The notes under the pieces are model-generated. The model did not search any database. It saw only the letters and a program-made list of their open reading frames with translations, and was not told the origin of the DNA. Below, piece after piece: positions 8,759-17,499 of a stretch of 32,255 nt of DNA (position 1 is its first letter; every line of letters starts with the position of its first letter). Both the position numbers and the translations under genes were made by a program. Where the stretch lies: NCBI GenBank assembly GCA_913050115.1, contig CAJWZU010000032.1, forward strand, positions 1-32,255, given 5' to 3'. This stretch comes from an uncultured Cellvibrionales bacterium (GTDB lineage Bacteria > Pseudomonadota > Gammaproteobacteria > Pseudomonadales > Cellvibrionaceae).

Positions 8759-9730
8759 ATGTTGATTCTCTACCCAGAAATTAAGCCCTTTGATACGCGT
8801 GAAATAGAGGTAGAGTCTCCGCATCGGCTCTACGTTGAACAGTGCGGCAATCCCGAGGGAATCCCCGTTCTGTTTGTGCACGGCGGGCCAGGGGCGGGCT
8901 GTGGAAATTTAGATCGGCGTTTCTTTGATCCAGAGCGCTATCGTATCGTGTTGTTTGATCAGCGCGGTGCCGGCCGCTCCAAGCCGCATGCCGAATTAGA
9001 GAATAATAGTACTCAACAGTTAGTTGCCGATATAGAGGTCATTCGTCAGCAGTTAGAGATTGATCGGTGGGTATTATTTGGCGGCTCTTGGGGCTCTACA
9101 CTCAGCCTAATCTACGCCGAGACCTACCCTGAAAAGGTGATGGGGTTAATTTTACGTGGAATTTTTCTGTGTCGGCAAAAGGATCTATATTGGTTTTATC
9201 AGCTTGGTGCTAGTCATGTGTTTCCGGACTACTGGGAGGAATACTTACAGCCGATTCCCCATTATGAGCGCGCTGATATGATCGGTGCTTACTATGAGCG
9301 TTTAACGGGTGATAATGAGCTGGCCAAGATGGCGGCAGCCAAGGCTTGGTCGCTCTGGGAAGGGCGCTGCGCAACACTTCGACCCAATGCCGATGTTATC
9401 GAGGCTTTTTCTAATCCGCATTTAGCCATGTCATTGGCGCGTATCGAGGCACATTTTTTCGTCAATAATGCGTTTTTAGAAGACAATCAGATTCTACGTA
9501 ACGCTAAAAAGCTAGAGGGCATACCCGGAATCATAGTGCACGGCCGCTATGATATGGTTTGCCCGCTCGACAATGCTTTTGCCCTGCATCAAGTGTGGCA
9601 TGACTCTGAACTGCACATAGTGCGCGATGCTGGCCATACCTCGCGCGAACCCAGTATTACCGACGCATTGATACGCGCGACGCGCGATATGTCGAGGCGC
9701 TTTGCTGATGAGTTTTTGCCCTCGGCTTAA
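8759..9730 (+). CDS. pip: Proline iminopeptidase (prolyl aminopeptidase)
   Basis: An alpha/beta hydrolase of the S33 peptidase family that removes N-terminal proline from peptides; probably cytoplasmic, with no signal peptide. From the ATG at 8759 it is 323 residues, near the family norm. The oxyanion-hole motif HGGPG is at 41-45. The nucleophile Ser110 sits in GGSWGS, followed by Asp265 in RYDMVCP and His293 in DAGHTSREP. LFDQRGAGRS (65-74) is a further family signature. The dtd gene follows on the same strand after 159 bp, an order I also know from Pseudomonas. Confidence 0.95.
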   Translation: MLILYPEIKPFDTREIEVESPHRLYVEQCGNPEGIPVLFVHGGPGAGCGNLDRRFFDPERYRIVLFDQRGAGRSKPHAELENNSTQQLVADIEVIRQQLEIDRWVLFGGSWGSTLSLIYAETYPEKVMGLILRGIFLCRQKDLYWFYQLGASHVFPDYWEEYLQPIPHYERADMIGAYYERLTGDNELAKMAAAKAWSLWEGRCATLRPNADVIEAFSNPHLAMSLARIEAHFFVNNAFLEDNQILRNAKKLEGIPGIIVHGRYDMVCPLDNAFALHQVWHDSELHIVRDAGHTSREPSITDALIRATRDMSRRFADEFLPSA

Positions 9731-9889
9731 AGTCGTGCCTTGTACTTAGTTGCGCTAAGAAACACTCGTCTTTAAACGCGCGTTCAGCGCATGAGTCTAT
9801 TACCTCCAACAGCGGGTTGGGTGATATTAGATCCATATTGTATTCGAGCTGAATGCTAAACTGCGTTTTTGGGATTACGAGAGAGAGTC

Positions 9890-10327
9890 ATGCGCGGTCT
9901 AATTCAACGAGTGAGTGTAGCTAGCGTGGTGGTGGAAGACGAAACAGTCGGCGCTATCGACGGAGGTATATTGTTGTTACTGGGGGTGCAAAAAGGCGAT
10001 GACAAAGCGCAAGCCGATAAGCTGCTGCACAAACTATTGAATTACCGTATTTTCTCCGATGTTGACGGCAAGATGAACCTGAATGTGCAGCAGGTAGACG
10101 GCGGTATTCTGGTGATCTCGCAGTTCACATTAGTCGCGGACACCCAAAAGGGTTTGCGTCCAGGCTTTAGCAATGCCGGTGATCCTGCCGTGGCCGAGGG
10201 TTTATACCATTATTTTGTCGAGCAGCTACGCCTGCAATACAGAAAAGTTGCCACAGGTATATTTGCAGCAGATATGAAAGTGTCCCTTACTAACGATGGA
10301 CCTGTGACCTTTTTGTTGGAAACATGA
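9890..10327 (+). CDS. dtd: D-aminoacyl-tRNA deacylase
   Basis: Hydrolyses D-aminoacyl-tRNAs and glycyl-tRNA(Ala), protecting translation from mischarged tRNA. Starting at ATG 9890, behind a purine-rich GAGAGAG site, the protein is 145 residues, exactly the usual length. It begins [13 protein letters not shown] as expected. The active-site motif SQFTLVAD (77-84) and the cross-subunit Gly-cisPro motif in TNDGPVTF (GPV at 137-139) are both intact. The reading frame extends back to 9869, but those codons are not family-like. No terminator is evident after it. Confidence 0.97.
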   Translation: MRGLIQRVSVASVVVEDETVGAIDGGILLLLGVQKGDDKAQADKLLHKLLNYRIFSDVDGKMNLNVQQVDGGILVISQFTLVADTQKGLRPGFSNAGDPAVAEGLYHYFVEQLRLQYRKVATGIFAADMKVSLTNDGPVTFLLET

Positions 10328-10665
10328 CTCTCTTTGATGCCTCCTCTTTTGCATGATAAGTATCATCCGGCTTATTCTTCAATTAAGTAGGATGAAATCT
10401 TTGAGCAGACAGTATTCGAGCACACCGCATAGTTGGAGCAAGCGCAATTAAAGTTCATTGAGCGCCTGCGCAAGACGGCAGAGTTGCGCGCCAACCAATC
10501 CGCCCAGCATGTGATTTGTATGAGCCAGATGTCGAATTGCGGCGCAAGGCTCGGAGAGTCCGTGGGCTGGGGTCAAAAACCACGCTAAGGTCGGCGCCGA
10601 GGATTTGTAAAGCGACCACATTGAATCAATGTCAGTGGCCGCCAACATAGCCCGCTGGCTATACT
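10328..10665. other. 338-bp gap between convergent dtd and tatC
   Basis: Holds only a doubtful 66-codon frame on the minus strand (separate entry). An imperfect inverted repeat, CATCCGGCTTA with TAAGTAGGATG, lies near 10365-10395. It has no T tract and is too weak to call a terminator. Confidence 0.5.
10448..10648 (-). CDS. Possible small hypothetical protein downstream of tatC
   Basis: A 66-codon frame from ATG, starting 17 bp after the tatC stop and so positioned as a possible last gene of the leftward unit. The product (MLAATDIDSMWSLYKSS at its start, LCRLAQALNEL at its end) matches nothing I recognise. It has no signal peptide or membrane segment and a His/Cys-containing middle part. It could equally be a chance frame in 3' untranslated sequence. 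Confidence 0.25.
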   Translation of the reverse strand: MLAATDIDSMWSLYKSSAPTLAWFLTPAHGLSEPCAAIRHLAHTNHMLGGLVGAQLCRLAQALNEL

Positions 10666-11451
10666 TTAAATATCAGTTTGGTCACCGTCTGCGCTCGGGC
10701 GCTGCTTGGCCTTAATCATGCGCCCACAGATAATGCCAATTTCAAATAGCAGCCACATAGGAATGGCGAGCATTAGTTGTGAGATCACATCCGGTGGTGT
10801 TAACAACATACCCACAAAAAAACAGCCGACTATAATATAGGGTCGCTTGGTGGCGAGTTTGTCGGGCGTAGTGATACCTGACCAAATCAAAAGCACCGTG
10901 GCGATTGGGATTTCAAATGCCACACCAAACGCAAAAAATAATTTCAGTGATAAATTCAAATACAGGCTGATATCAGGCATTACCTGAATGTCGGTGGGTG
11001 CCGTCATAGTGAGAAATTTAAATATTACTGGCAGTACTGCATAATAAGCAACGGCAATGCCAGCGTAAAAAAGTAATACGCTAGACACCATCAGAGGTGC
11101 CAGTAGATTCTTTTCGCTGCGGTAGAGCCCTGGGGCAATAAAAGACCAGAACTGGTACAAAATATAAGGAATAGCGGCAAATACCGAGACAAAAAATGTC
11201 AGCTTAAACGGGGCTAAAAAAGTGGCAGTAATATCCGTTGCAATCATCGTGCTGCCCGTAGGCAGTTGGTCGCGAATCGGCTCAGACACGAACGCGTAAA
11301 TATCATTGGCGAAATAAAATAATCCACCGAAAATCAGTGTTACCAGAAAGAGAATTTGTAGCAAGCAATTGCGCAGCTCAATGAGGTGCTGCACCAAAGA
11401 CTGAGATTTAGTGTGTGAGGAATTCTGTGGAGAGTTCGACTCGGTGTTCAT
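10666..11451 (-). CDS. tatC: Sec-independent protein translocase subunit TatC
   Basis: The polytopic core of the twin-arginine translocase; binds the RR signal peptide together with TatB in the inner membrane. 261 residues with six hydrophobic segments. LVQHLIELRNCLL, just before the first helix, is the conserved cytoplasmic signature, and FWSFIAPGLYRSEK is the conserved loop after helix 2. FGVAFEIPIATVLLIW follows in helix 4. The start codon overlaps the tatB stop by 4 bp (ATGA), a translational coupling. A polar N-terminal extension of about 18 residues precedes the signature. Confidence 0.97.
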   Translation of the reverse strand: MNTESNSPQNSSHTKSQSLVQHLIELRNCLLQILFLVTLIFGGLFYFANDIYAFVSEPIRDQLPTGSTMIATDITATFLAPFKLTFFVSVFAAIPYILYQFWSFIAPGLYRSEKNLLAPLMVSSVLLFYAGIAVAYYAVLPVIFKFLTMTAPTDIQVMPDISLYLNLSLKLFFAFGVAFEIPIATVLLIWSGITTPDKLATKRPYIIVGCFFVGMLLTPPDVISQLMLAIPMWLLFEIGIICGRMIKAKQRPSADGDQTDI

Positions 11452-11804
11452 GAGGATTTTTTTTCTGCAGAGTTGTTGAGGTTGTTTAGCTCGGGGTCCG
11501 ATTCAGCTGCCTCGTCAATGCTGGATTCGCTGTCAGTATCGAAGGGCTTTTCACTGAGGGTGCGTTTTATTTCTTCGGCAGATGCCGCCATAGAACGCAT
11601 AACGTTTTCGTTGTGAAGCTGACGGCGAATATCATCGACACCGACCTGCTCTTCAAGGGAAGTACGAGTTTCGCGCAACACTCGTTTCATGCGGCCGATC
11701 CAGAGTCCGCATGAGCGCACAGCGCCGGGAAAACGTTCTGGGCCAATAACCAACAAGCCAACGACGGCTATCACTAGGAGTTCAAAAAAACCCATATCGA
11801 ACAT
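11448..11804 (-). CDS. tatB: Sec-independent protein translocase subunit TatB
   Basis: A 118-residue single-span protein that receives Tat substrates with TatC. The N-terminal membrane helix MFDMGFFELLVIAVVGLLVI is followed by the hallmark GPERFPG hinge (usually GPERLP) and an amphipathic helix. The tail is acidic and presumably disordered. It is the middle gene of tatA-tatB-tatC, 15 bp after tatA and overlapping tatC by 4 bp. Confidence 0.95.
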   Translation of the reverse strand: MFDMGFFELLVIAVVGLLVIGPERFPGAVRSCGLWIGRMKRVLRETRTSLEEQVGVDDIRRQLHNENVMRSMAASAEEIKRTLSEKPFDTDSESSIDEAAESDPELNNLNNSAEKKSS

Positions 11805-11819
11805 AATCGGTGCTCGGCT

Positions 11820-12056
11820 TTATTTTGAATCGAGCTTGGAGTCAGGTTTTTCGTCAGACTGATCGTCGCCCTGAGATTTTTCTAGGCTTTTATTGTCCTC
11901 TTTATCGTCCTCTTTTGTGTCTTCGGACATGGCTTTTTTGAAGCCCTTAATGGCAGTGCCGACGTCGCCACCCAAACCACGCAGGCGTTTGCCACCAAAA
12001 ATAAGTAGCACAATAACAAGAATAATGAGCAGTTGACCGGGGCTGATACCAAACAT
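11820..12056 (-). CDS. tatA: Sec-independent protein translocase subunit TatA
   Basis: The 78-residue pore-forming subunit. It has a short membrane helix ([20 protein letters not shown]), the FGG hinge followed by basic residues, and the amphipathic helix [13 protein letters not shown]. The tail is highly charged, rich in Asp, Lys and Ser. First of the three tat genes and 96 bp downstream of hisE, so it may be read from the his/ubi transcript or its own promoter. Confidence 0.96.
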   Translation of the reverse strand: MFGISPGQLLIILVIVLLIFGGKRLRGLGGDVGTAIKGFKKAMSEDTKEDDKEDNKSLEKSQGDDQSDEKPDSKLDSK

Positions 12057-12152
12057 AATATTTTTCCGTTTTAATGTTGTGATGCGTGCACCACAGCGGC
12101 TGTTGGTCCGCGTTAGACGCGATTGATTATGGATATCAACCGTGCCTGTAAA

Positions 12153-12485
12153 TTAAGAGTTTCTATTGGCTTTTTCAGTAAGGCCGGACATGTTAAAGCG
12201 ACGCGCCAATTCATCGATTACGGCTTCCGGACGCTCGCCCAAATTCGACAGCGCCACCAGAGTATGAAACCACAAATCAGCGGTCTCGTAAATCACATCG
12301 CTGTTGTCGCCCGAGGTCTGGGCGTCTTTGGCGGCAATGATCGTTTCCACCGCCTCTTCGCCAATTTTTTCCAGAATCTTGTTCAGACCCTTGGCGTGCA
12401 GGCTAGCAACGTAGGAACTTTCACCTTCTGCAGTATTTTTACGGGACTCTAAAATATCGCCCAGCTGGCTTAAAATATCGCTCAT
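12153..12485 (-). CDS. hisE: Phosphoribosyl-ATP pyrophosphatase
   Basis: The second step of histidine synthesis: PR-ATP to PR-AMP plus pyrophosphate. From the ATG at 12485 the protein is 110 residues, a normal length for a stand-alone HisE, starting [16 protein letters not shown]. The MazG-like helical core includes the metal-binding [13 protein letters not shown] and [13 protein letters not shown]. The frame is open for 19 more codons upstream, but those overlap hisI and are not family-like. Only one base separates the hisI stop from this start, so the two are translationally coupled. HisI and HisE are separate here, not fused as in E. coli. Confidence 0.95.
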   Translation of the reverse strand: MSDILSQLGDILESRKNTAEGESSYVASLHAKGLNKILEKIGEEAVETIIAAKDAQTSGDNSDVIYETADLWFHTLVALSNLGERPEAVIDELARRFNMSGLTEKANRNS

Positions 12486-12486
12486 G

Positions 12487-12918
12487 TTAGTAAATCTCGG
12501 AAGGGTCTTTGATAACTTTGTCGACAGTCTGCCATTCGCCATCTTTCAGTACGCGATAAAAGCAGGACTCGCGGCCGGTGTGGCAGGCCATGCCGCCTAT
12601 TTGCTCGACTTGTAATACCAGTACGTCGGCGTCGCAGTCTAGGCGGATTTCGTGCAGCTTTTGCACATGGCCAGAGCTCTCGCCCTTGCGCCACAATTTG
12701 CCGCGCGAGCGCGAAAAGTAGACTGCGCGATCTTCAGCCACAGTTAGCTGCAGTGACTCGCGATTCATCCAAGCCATCATTAGGATACGACCACTTTTAT
12801 GGTCTTGAGCGATGGCTGCTACTAAGCCGTCATCGGTCCACTTCACCTGCTCGATAAACTTCTCATTTAAAGTTTGATCAATAGGTTGAGCCTTGGTTTG
12901 CAGTACGGTTTGATTCAT
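12487..12918 (-). CDS. hisI: Phosphoribosyl-AMP cyclohydrolase
   Basis: The third step of histidine synthesis, opening the adenine ring of PR-AMP. 143 residues from the ATG at 12918; a GTG at 12927 is the alternative. Conserved stretches are [36 protein letters not shown] and the zinc-binding DCDAD and [11 protein letters not shown] motifs. It sits between ubiB and hisE, an arrangement known from Pseudomonas. The 15 or so residues before FIEQVKW are a variable leader. Confidence 0.96.
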   Translation of the reverse strand: MNQTVLQTKAQPIDQTLNEKFIEQVKWTDDGLVAAIAQDHKSGRILMMAWMNRESLQLTVAEDRAVYFSRSRGKLWRKGESSGHVQKLHEIRLDCDADVLVLQVEQIGGMACHTGRESCFYRVLKDGEWQTVDKVIKDPSEIY

Positions 12919-12982
12919 AACAATCACGATATCGGACTTAAAAGTTGGGTTGAGAGTTTAATTTTACTTCTTTTGTGGCGCA

Positions 12983-14635
12983 TTAGCGAAATACTAGTAT
13001 CAAGATACCTGTGGCGGCGAGTAGCCAAGTACTAACCGGCAGCGCTTTTACTTGTGCACTCAATTCCGGTGAGGCGCTCAGCGCGGCGGCTACAATAGCG
13101 GCTAAACCGATAAAGGTCATGCGCTTGTAGCGGTTCACCTGTTGTTTGCGCTGACTAAAACCGCGCACCACCTGATGCAGTTCCGGTGCTATTTCGCCCA
13201 GACTCTTAGCTTGTTGCAGAGCGTTGTTAATCAGTTGTGGAATTTGCGGCACTTGTTCCATCCAGTCCGGGCCACTGCGCTTAAGCTGTTCGAGAAGTGT
13301 GCAGGGGCTAAAGCGGTTTTTAATCCAGCGCTCCAGATACGGATGCGCGGTGCTCCACAGGTCTAATTGCGGGTATAGCTGGCGGCCTAACCCCTCGATG
13401 TTGAGTAGGGTTTTTTGCAGTAGTACTAGTTGTGGTTGTACTTCCATATTGAAACGGTGCGCGGTGCGAAAAAGGTTCATCAAGACCAACGCAAAAGAGA
13501 TTTCACCCAGTGGCTTTTCAAAAATCGGCTCACAAACGCTGCGAATAGCGGCTTCAAAGTCATTGACGCGGGTGTCTTTAGGTACCCAGCCGCTTTGCAC
13601 GTGTAACTCGGCCACTTGGCGATAATCGCGGCGGAACATCGCGAGTAAGTTACGTGCCAAGTAGAACTGATCTTCAGTGGTAAGCGAGCCGACGATCGCT
13701 GTGTCTATGGCAATGTATTGTGGTTGCTGGGGATTGTTACGCGAGACAAAGATATTGCCGGGATGCATGTCGGCGTGAAAGAAGTTGTGATCGAAAACTT
13801 GAGTGAAAAATATCTCTACACCGCGCTCTGCCAACACTTTCATATTGGTGTTTTGCGCCTCTAATTCGGCCATGTTGGTTACTGGAATACCGTAAATGCG
13901 CTCCATGGTCATTAAATTAGGACGACAGTAATCCCAATAGACTTCGGGTACATAGAGCATCTCGGCTTTGTCTGTGCCGACAAAGTTACGCCTTAGTTGT
14001 GAGGCATTGGCAGCTTCGCGTTGTAAATCCAACTCATCGAAAATAGTGATTTTGTAGTCTTGCACCACATCCACAGGCCGCAGGCGGCGTCCGTCGGCGC
14101 TGACCTTTTCGATAATAGCGGCCAGCATAAACAGCAGTTCGACATCGCGTTCGATGGTCTTTTCGATGCCGGGGCGAATAATCTTAACCACCACATCAAG
14201 TCCATTGTGTAGCTTGGCGGCATGTACTTGCGCCACCGAGGCTGAAGCCAGTGGTGTGCGCTGGAATTCAGCAAACACCTCGTCCACCGGTGCACCCAGT
14301 GAAGCTTCGACCATGCTGGTGAATTGCTCGCCGTCAAACGGCGGCACATTGTCCTGTAGGTGATCAAGTTCGGCCACCATATCGGCGGGCACAACATCGG
14401 GGCGGGTCGAGAGCAATTGGCCAAACTTAATAAAAATTGGTCCTAAGTCTTCGCAGGCTCGGCGCAAGCGTTCGCCGCGACTCAATTTAGATGCCGGCAG
14501 CAGGTACAGCGGTGCTAGTAGCAGAGTTAGCCACAGAGGTTGATGCTGGCTGGGAACCAAACTATGAAGGCGGTAGCGAATAACCACGCGCAGTATTTGT
14601 AAAATTCGGACCAGTGACAAGAAGAGGGAGCGCAT
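12983..14635 (-). CDS. ubiB: Ubiquinone biosynthesis accessory ATPase/kinase-like protein UbiB
   Basis: A 550-residue atypical kinase (ADCK/ABC1 family) needed for ubiquinone synthesis, thought to use ATP hydrolysis to mobilise hydrophobic intermediates at the membrane. The diagnostic KxGQ motif appears as [16 protein letters not shown] near residue 70. The A-rich loop that replaces the kinase P-loop is seen in [11 protein letters not shown]. The catalytic [10 protein letters not shown] and IAIDTAIVG (metal-binding Asp) motifs are intact. Two hydrophobic segments at the C-terminus (about 500-550) anchor it in the inner membrane. It lies 9 bp after ubiJ in the leftward ubiE-ubiJ-ubiB unit. Confidence 0.97.
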   Translation of the reverse strand: MRSLFLSLVRILQILRVVIRYRLHSLVPSQHQPLWLTLLLAPLYLLPASKLSRGERLRRACEDLGPIFIKFGQLLSTRPDVVPADMVAELDHLQDNVPPFDGEQFTSMVEASLGAPVDEVFAEFQRTPLASASVAQVHAAKLHNGLDVVVKIIRPGIEKTIERDVELLFMLAAIIEKVSADGRRLRPVDVVQDYKITIFDELDLQREAANASQLRRNFVGTDKAEMLYVPEVYWDYCRPNLMTMERIYGIPVTNMAELEAQNTNMKVLAERGVEIFFTQVFDHNFFHADMHPGNIFVSRNNPQQPQYIAIDTAIVGSLTTEDQFYLARNLLAMFRRDYRQVAELHVQSGWVPKDTRVNDFEAAIRSVCEPIFEKPLGEISFALVLMNLFRTAHRFNMEVQPQLVLLQKTLLNIEGLGRQLYPQLDLWSTAHPYLERWIKNRFSPCTLLEQLKRSGPDWMEQVPQIPQLINNALQQAKSLGEIAPELHQVVRGFSQRKQQVNRYKRMTFIGLAAIVAAALSASPELSAQVKALPVSTWLLAATGILILVFR

Positions 14636-14644
14636 GAGTTGGCC

Positions 14645-15289
14645 CTAGGGTTGGGACGTGTTGGAGGGGGGCGTATTAATGCGGGCCAGCAGTGCCTGCA
14701 ATTTGGCCTCGGCCCGATCTGTGCTTGTGCGTAGGGTATCGACCTGCTGATAAAAAAATTCCAATTCGGCATGGGCAGGTAGGCTGCGATTTTCCTCAGT
14801 TAAAAACTCGCTGCCTAGGCGCAGGCCTGTTTTTAAGCGTGCCTGAATATAGCCGCAGCGCCAGCGAATATATTCGGCACTTTGATGGCCAAGTAGGTCG
14901 CCAAACAGTTGTATCAGCGGTTCTTCCCAGTCGATGTCAATATTGCGGGCAATTGTTTGCAGTTTGGCTAACAAAGCGGTGCTACCAAAAACCTCGACCC
15001 CGCTACTAGCCAGGCTAGTGTTATTACCGCGTATTAGCGCCGCAAGATTAAACGCCTTGCCGCGTAAGCGAGTATTCACATTGCCTTCGAAGTTGCCGAG
15101 TAGCTGCAGTCCGTCGCGATTAAACGCTAGATATAGAGTGAGAGCGGGGCCGCTAACATCAATAGCCAATATCTGACCTTCGAGTTGAGCCAGTGCCAGC
15201 CGAGTACCTGGATCGTACAGCAGGGTCTGATTAATGGCCGTTTCCGCTGCGGTTAATGCCGCAGTAGAGAGCGTCGGATCGATAGCCAT
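14645..15289 (-). CDS. ubiJ: Ubiquinone biosynthesis accessory factor UbiJ
   Basis: 214 residues. The N-terminal part (about 20-125) is an SCP2-like lipid-binding domain (GPALTLYLAFNRDGLQLLG) that holds ubiquinone intermediates for the soluble Ubi complex. The C-terminal part is helical and coiled-coil-like (ELEFFYQQVDTLRTSTDRAE), as in UbiJ partners of UbiK. Its ATG overlaps the ubiE stop by one base, showing translational coupling. The position between ubiE and ubiB is the classical one. Divergent family, but context makes the name secure. Confidence 0.93.
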   Translation of the reverse strand: MAIDPTLSTAALTAAETAINQTLLYDPGTRLALAQLEGQILAIDVSGPALTLYLAFNRDGLQLLGNFEGNVNTRLRGKAFNLAALIRGNNTSLASSGVEVFGSTALLAKLQTIARNIDIDWEEPLIQLFGDLLGHQSAEYIRWRCGYIQARLKTGLRLGSEFLTEENRSLPAHAELEFFYQQVDTLRTSTDRAEAKLQALLARINTPPSNTSQP

Positions 15290-16086
15290 TAAGGTTTAGT
15301 GCCCGAGTGCAGGGCAACTATGCCACCGGTCATATTGCTGTACTCAGGGTTGGCAAAGCCAGCATCAACCATCATGCTCTTGAGTGTTTCTTGGTCGGGA
15401 TGCATGCGAATAGACTCCGCTAAGTAGCGGTAACTATCGGCATCGCCGGTGACTAGCTTACCGATCAACGGCAAGGCTTTGAATGAATAAGTATCGTAGA
15501 CCTTTTCCAGTAGCGTATTGCTAGGCTTGGAAAATTCCAATACTAGCAAGCGTCCGCCGGGCTTGAGCACACGCAGCATCGAGCACAGCGCCATATTTTT
15601 GTCGGTCACATTGCGCAGGCCAAAAGCGATAGTAATCACGTCAAAGCTGTTGTCTGGGAAGGGCAGATATTGGGCGTCAAGTTGAGCGTATTGAGTATTG
15701 CCCGCGACTCCCCGATCTAGCAGGCGGTCGCGACCCACTTTGAGCATTGAATCGTTGATATCTGACAGCACTACTAAGCCTTCGCAGCCCACCAAGCGTG
15801 AGAATTTAAAGCTTAAATCACCGGTTCCACCAGCAATGTCAAGCACTTTATGACCTGGACGCACGGCGGCTTTTTCAATGGTGAAGCGCTTCCAGAGTCG
15901 ATGAATGCCAGCCGACATCAAGTCGTTCATGACATCATATTTGGCGGCTACCGAATGGAAAACTTCGGCCACACGACCGGCTTTGTCAGAGCTGTTGACC
16001 TGCTCGAAACCAAAGTGAGTTTCACTTTGTTGCTGGTCAATACAGTGGTCAGCCTGCTTGTCGACTATAGATTGCTTCTCGGTCAT
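15289..16086 (-). CDS. ubiE: Demethylmenaquinone/ubiquinone C-methyltransferase
   Basis: SAM-dependent C-methylation in ubiquinone (and, where present, menaquinone) synthesis. Landmarks are [20 protein letters not shown] near the start, the SAM-binding [27 protein letters not shown] and the family signature [13 protein letters not shown]. From the ATG at 16086 it is 265 residues; a GTG three codons upstream (16095) is an equally possible start. The N-terminal 25 residues ([15 protein letters not shown]...) are a polar extension. First gene of the leftward ubi-his-tat block, with its promoter in the 138-bp divergent gap shared with the PLA2-like gene. Confidence 0.97.
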   Translation of the reverse strand: MTEKQSIVDKQADHCIDQQQSETHFGFEQVNSSDKAGRVAEVFHSVAAKYDVMNDLMSAGIHRLWKRFTIEKAAVRPGHKVLDIAGGTGDLSFKFSRLVGCEGLVVLSDINDSMLKVGRDRLLDRGVAGNTQYAQLDAQYLPFPDNSFDVITIAFGLRNVTDKNMALCSMLRVLKPGGRLLVLEFSKPSNTLLEKVYDTYSFKALPLIGKLVTGDADSYRYLAESIRMHPDQETLKSMMVDAGFANPEYSNMTGGIVALHSGTKP

Positions 16087-16224
16087 CGCCTGCACGCTCT
16101 AAACATCTAAAAAGGATAACTATTGTACCTGCTTTAACGGTCATGGTTTAGCGAGTTTTAGCCGTATTAAGGCAAAAGTATACATAGTGGGCTTCCGAAC
16201 AGAGCAGCCGTGTAAAATACGTTG

Positions 16225-16641
16225 ATGCTTAAAATACTTTTTACATTATTACTTTTTGTCTTGCCTTGGACAGTGCTTGCAGATAGCGCGCTGCGAGCCT
16301 TTAGTTCCGACGGATGCAGTTCGTTTCCCGACGGTACCTTAAGCCAGAAGACTCTGTGGCGAGACTGTTGTGTGAATCACGACTTAGCCTACTGGCTGGG
16401 CGGTAGTTATAGAGCCCGAATGCAGGCCGATGCAGAGTTACAGCAGTGCGTTAAGGCTTTGGGGCAACCGACTCTGGCTACGATAATGTTGGCCGGAGTC
16501 CGTGCTGGCGGTTCGCCATTTTGGTCGACAGATTATCGCTGGGGTTATGGCTGGCCTTATTGGCAAGATGGTTGGCCGCGTGGTTACCGCGAGTTAACGC
16601 CGGCAGAGGCCGTCCATGCAAAAAATTTATTGGCCGACTAA
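16225..16641 (+). CDS. Small secreted phospholipase-A2-like protein
   Basis: 138 residues with a Sec signal peptide (MLKILFTLLLFVLPWTVLAD). The mature part starts with SSDGCSSFPDGT and contains DCCVNHDLAYWLGG, i.e. the CCxxHD active-site signature of secreted phospholipase A2 (Cys48, Cys49, His52, Asp53). Four cysteines in the mature part could form disulfides. The end is rich in Trp, Tyr and Gly (WGYGWPYWQDGWPRGY). I know similar short proteins from many Pseudomonas-like bacteria, usually left as hypothetical. Lipase activity is not shown by the sequence alone because the calcium loop is not obvious. It is divergent from ubiE. A TTG at 16222 is an alternative start. Confidence 0.75.
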   Translation: MLKILFTLLLFVLPWTVLADSALRAFSSDGCSSFPDGTLSQKTLWRDCCVNHDLAYWLGGSYRARMQADAELQQCVKALGQPTLATIMLAGVRAGGSPFWSTDYRWGYGWPYWQDGWPRGYRELTPAEAVHAKNLLAD

Positions 16642-16714
16642 AAAGCGGAGCCTAAATACATAAGCTGCCGAAAGCTGTATCTAGATATTAAAAAAACTAA
16701 GGTGTTATTCGTTA

Positions 16715-17497
16715 ATGGTAGTTAATAGCAATCAGTTAGATCACCAATATAAAGAGCATGGATACTTTGTGCTTAGAAACTATTTCAATGCGGCTGAAAT
16801 ATTAGCGCTTAAATTGGTAGTGTTAAAATTTCATGAGTTGTGGAAAAAGGCTAACGAAAAGTTTTATAAAGAGGAGGCATTCAATTCTTCTTTGATTACC
16901 GGCAGTCATCACTTATCTCGATACGATAGAATTAAACTATTTAATTTTATAAGTTCAAAGAAAATAATGGATGTAATCGAATCAGTTATATCAGTTAATC
17001 CAGCTTTCATGAATACTCAATTATTCTTTAATCCGGTTAATCCACAACAAAAAGACTTCTGGCATCGCGATTGTCAATACGACCATGATGTTGATGTGCA
17101 AAAGCAAGTCATTCTTGAGACACAGGTGTTGCACCTTCGAGTCCCTTTATTTGATGAACTAGGGATGGAGTTAGTGCCTGGAACTCACAAGCGATGGGAC
17201 ACCGAAGAAGAGTTCAATGTGCGACAAGAAGAAAGTGGCAAAGTGAGCAGTGATAATCTTTCTAGTGGTAAAAAAATTAACTTATCAGCAGGAGACCTAT
17301 TGGTCTTTTCAGCAGATATGATTCACCGCGGTATATATGGAATGGATCGACTGGCGCTAGATATTTTAGTGTTTGATTCGACCTCAAATTTCGCTGATTA
17401 TGTCGATGACGATTGTTTGCCCAGTAGTTCAATGCTAACTAAAATTGATGATCCTAGGCTGTTTATTAATACTATTCGCCTAAAATCGATGGATTGA
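16715..17497 (+). CDS. Phytanoyl-CoA dioxygenase (PhyH) family protein
   Basis: A 260-residue Fe(II)/2-oxoglutarate-dependent dioxygenase-type protein. The iron triad is visible: His117 and Asp119 in FWHRDCQYDHD, and His204 in SADMIHRGIYG. Arg212 (MDRLALDILVF) is placed to bind 2-oxoglutarate. ELVPGTHKRWD is the usual PhyH loop before the final strands. The start ATG follows an AAGGTG site with 10-bp spacing. The substrate is unknown: PhyH members hydroxylate lipids, osmolytes such as ectoine, or secondary metabolites. The gene is clearly AT-richer than the ubi-his-tat block to its left and stands alone, suggesting an acquired gene. It is convergent with the broken DUF2293 gene. Confidence 0.88.
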   Translation: MVVNSNQLDHQYKEHGYFVLRNYFNAAEILALKLVVLKFHELWKKANEKFYKEEAFNSSLITGSHHLSRYDRIKLFNFISSKKIMDVIESVISVNPAFMNTQLFFNPVNPQQKDFWHRDCQYDHDVDVQKQVILETQVLHLRVPLFDELGMELVPGTHKRWDTEEEFNVRQEESGKVSSDNLSSGKKINLSAGDLLVFSADMIHRGIYGMDRLALDILVFDSTSNFADYVDDDCLPSSSMLTKIDDPRLFINTIRLKSMD

Positions 17498-17499
17498 CT

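Noticed and set aside
12482-14772. Long shadow frames inside hisI and ubiB on either strand
   Set aside because: They lie entirely within well-supported genes and their translations show Trp/Arg/Pro- or Ser-rich chance sequence.
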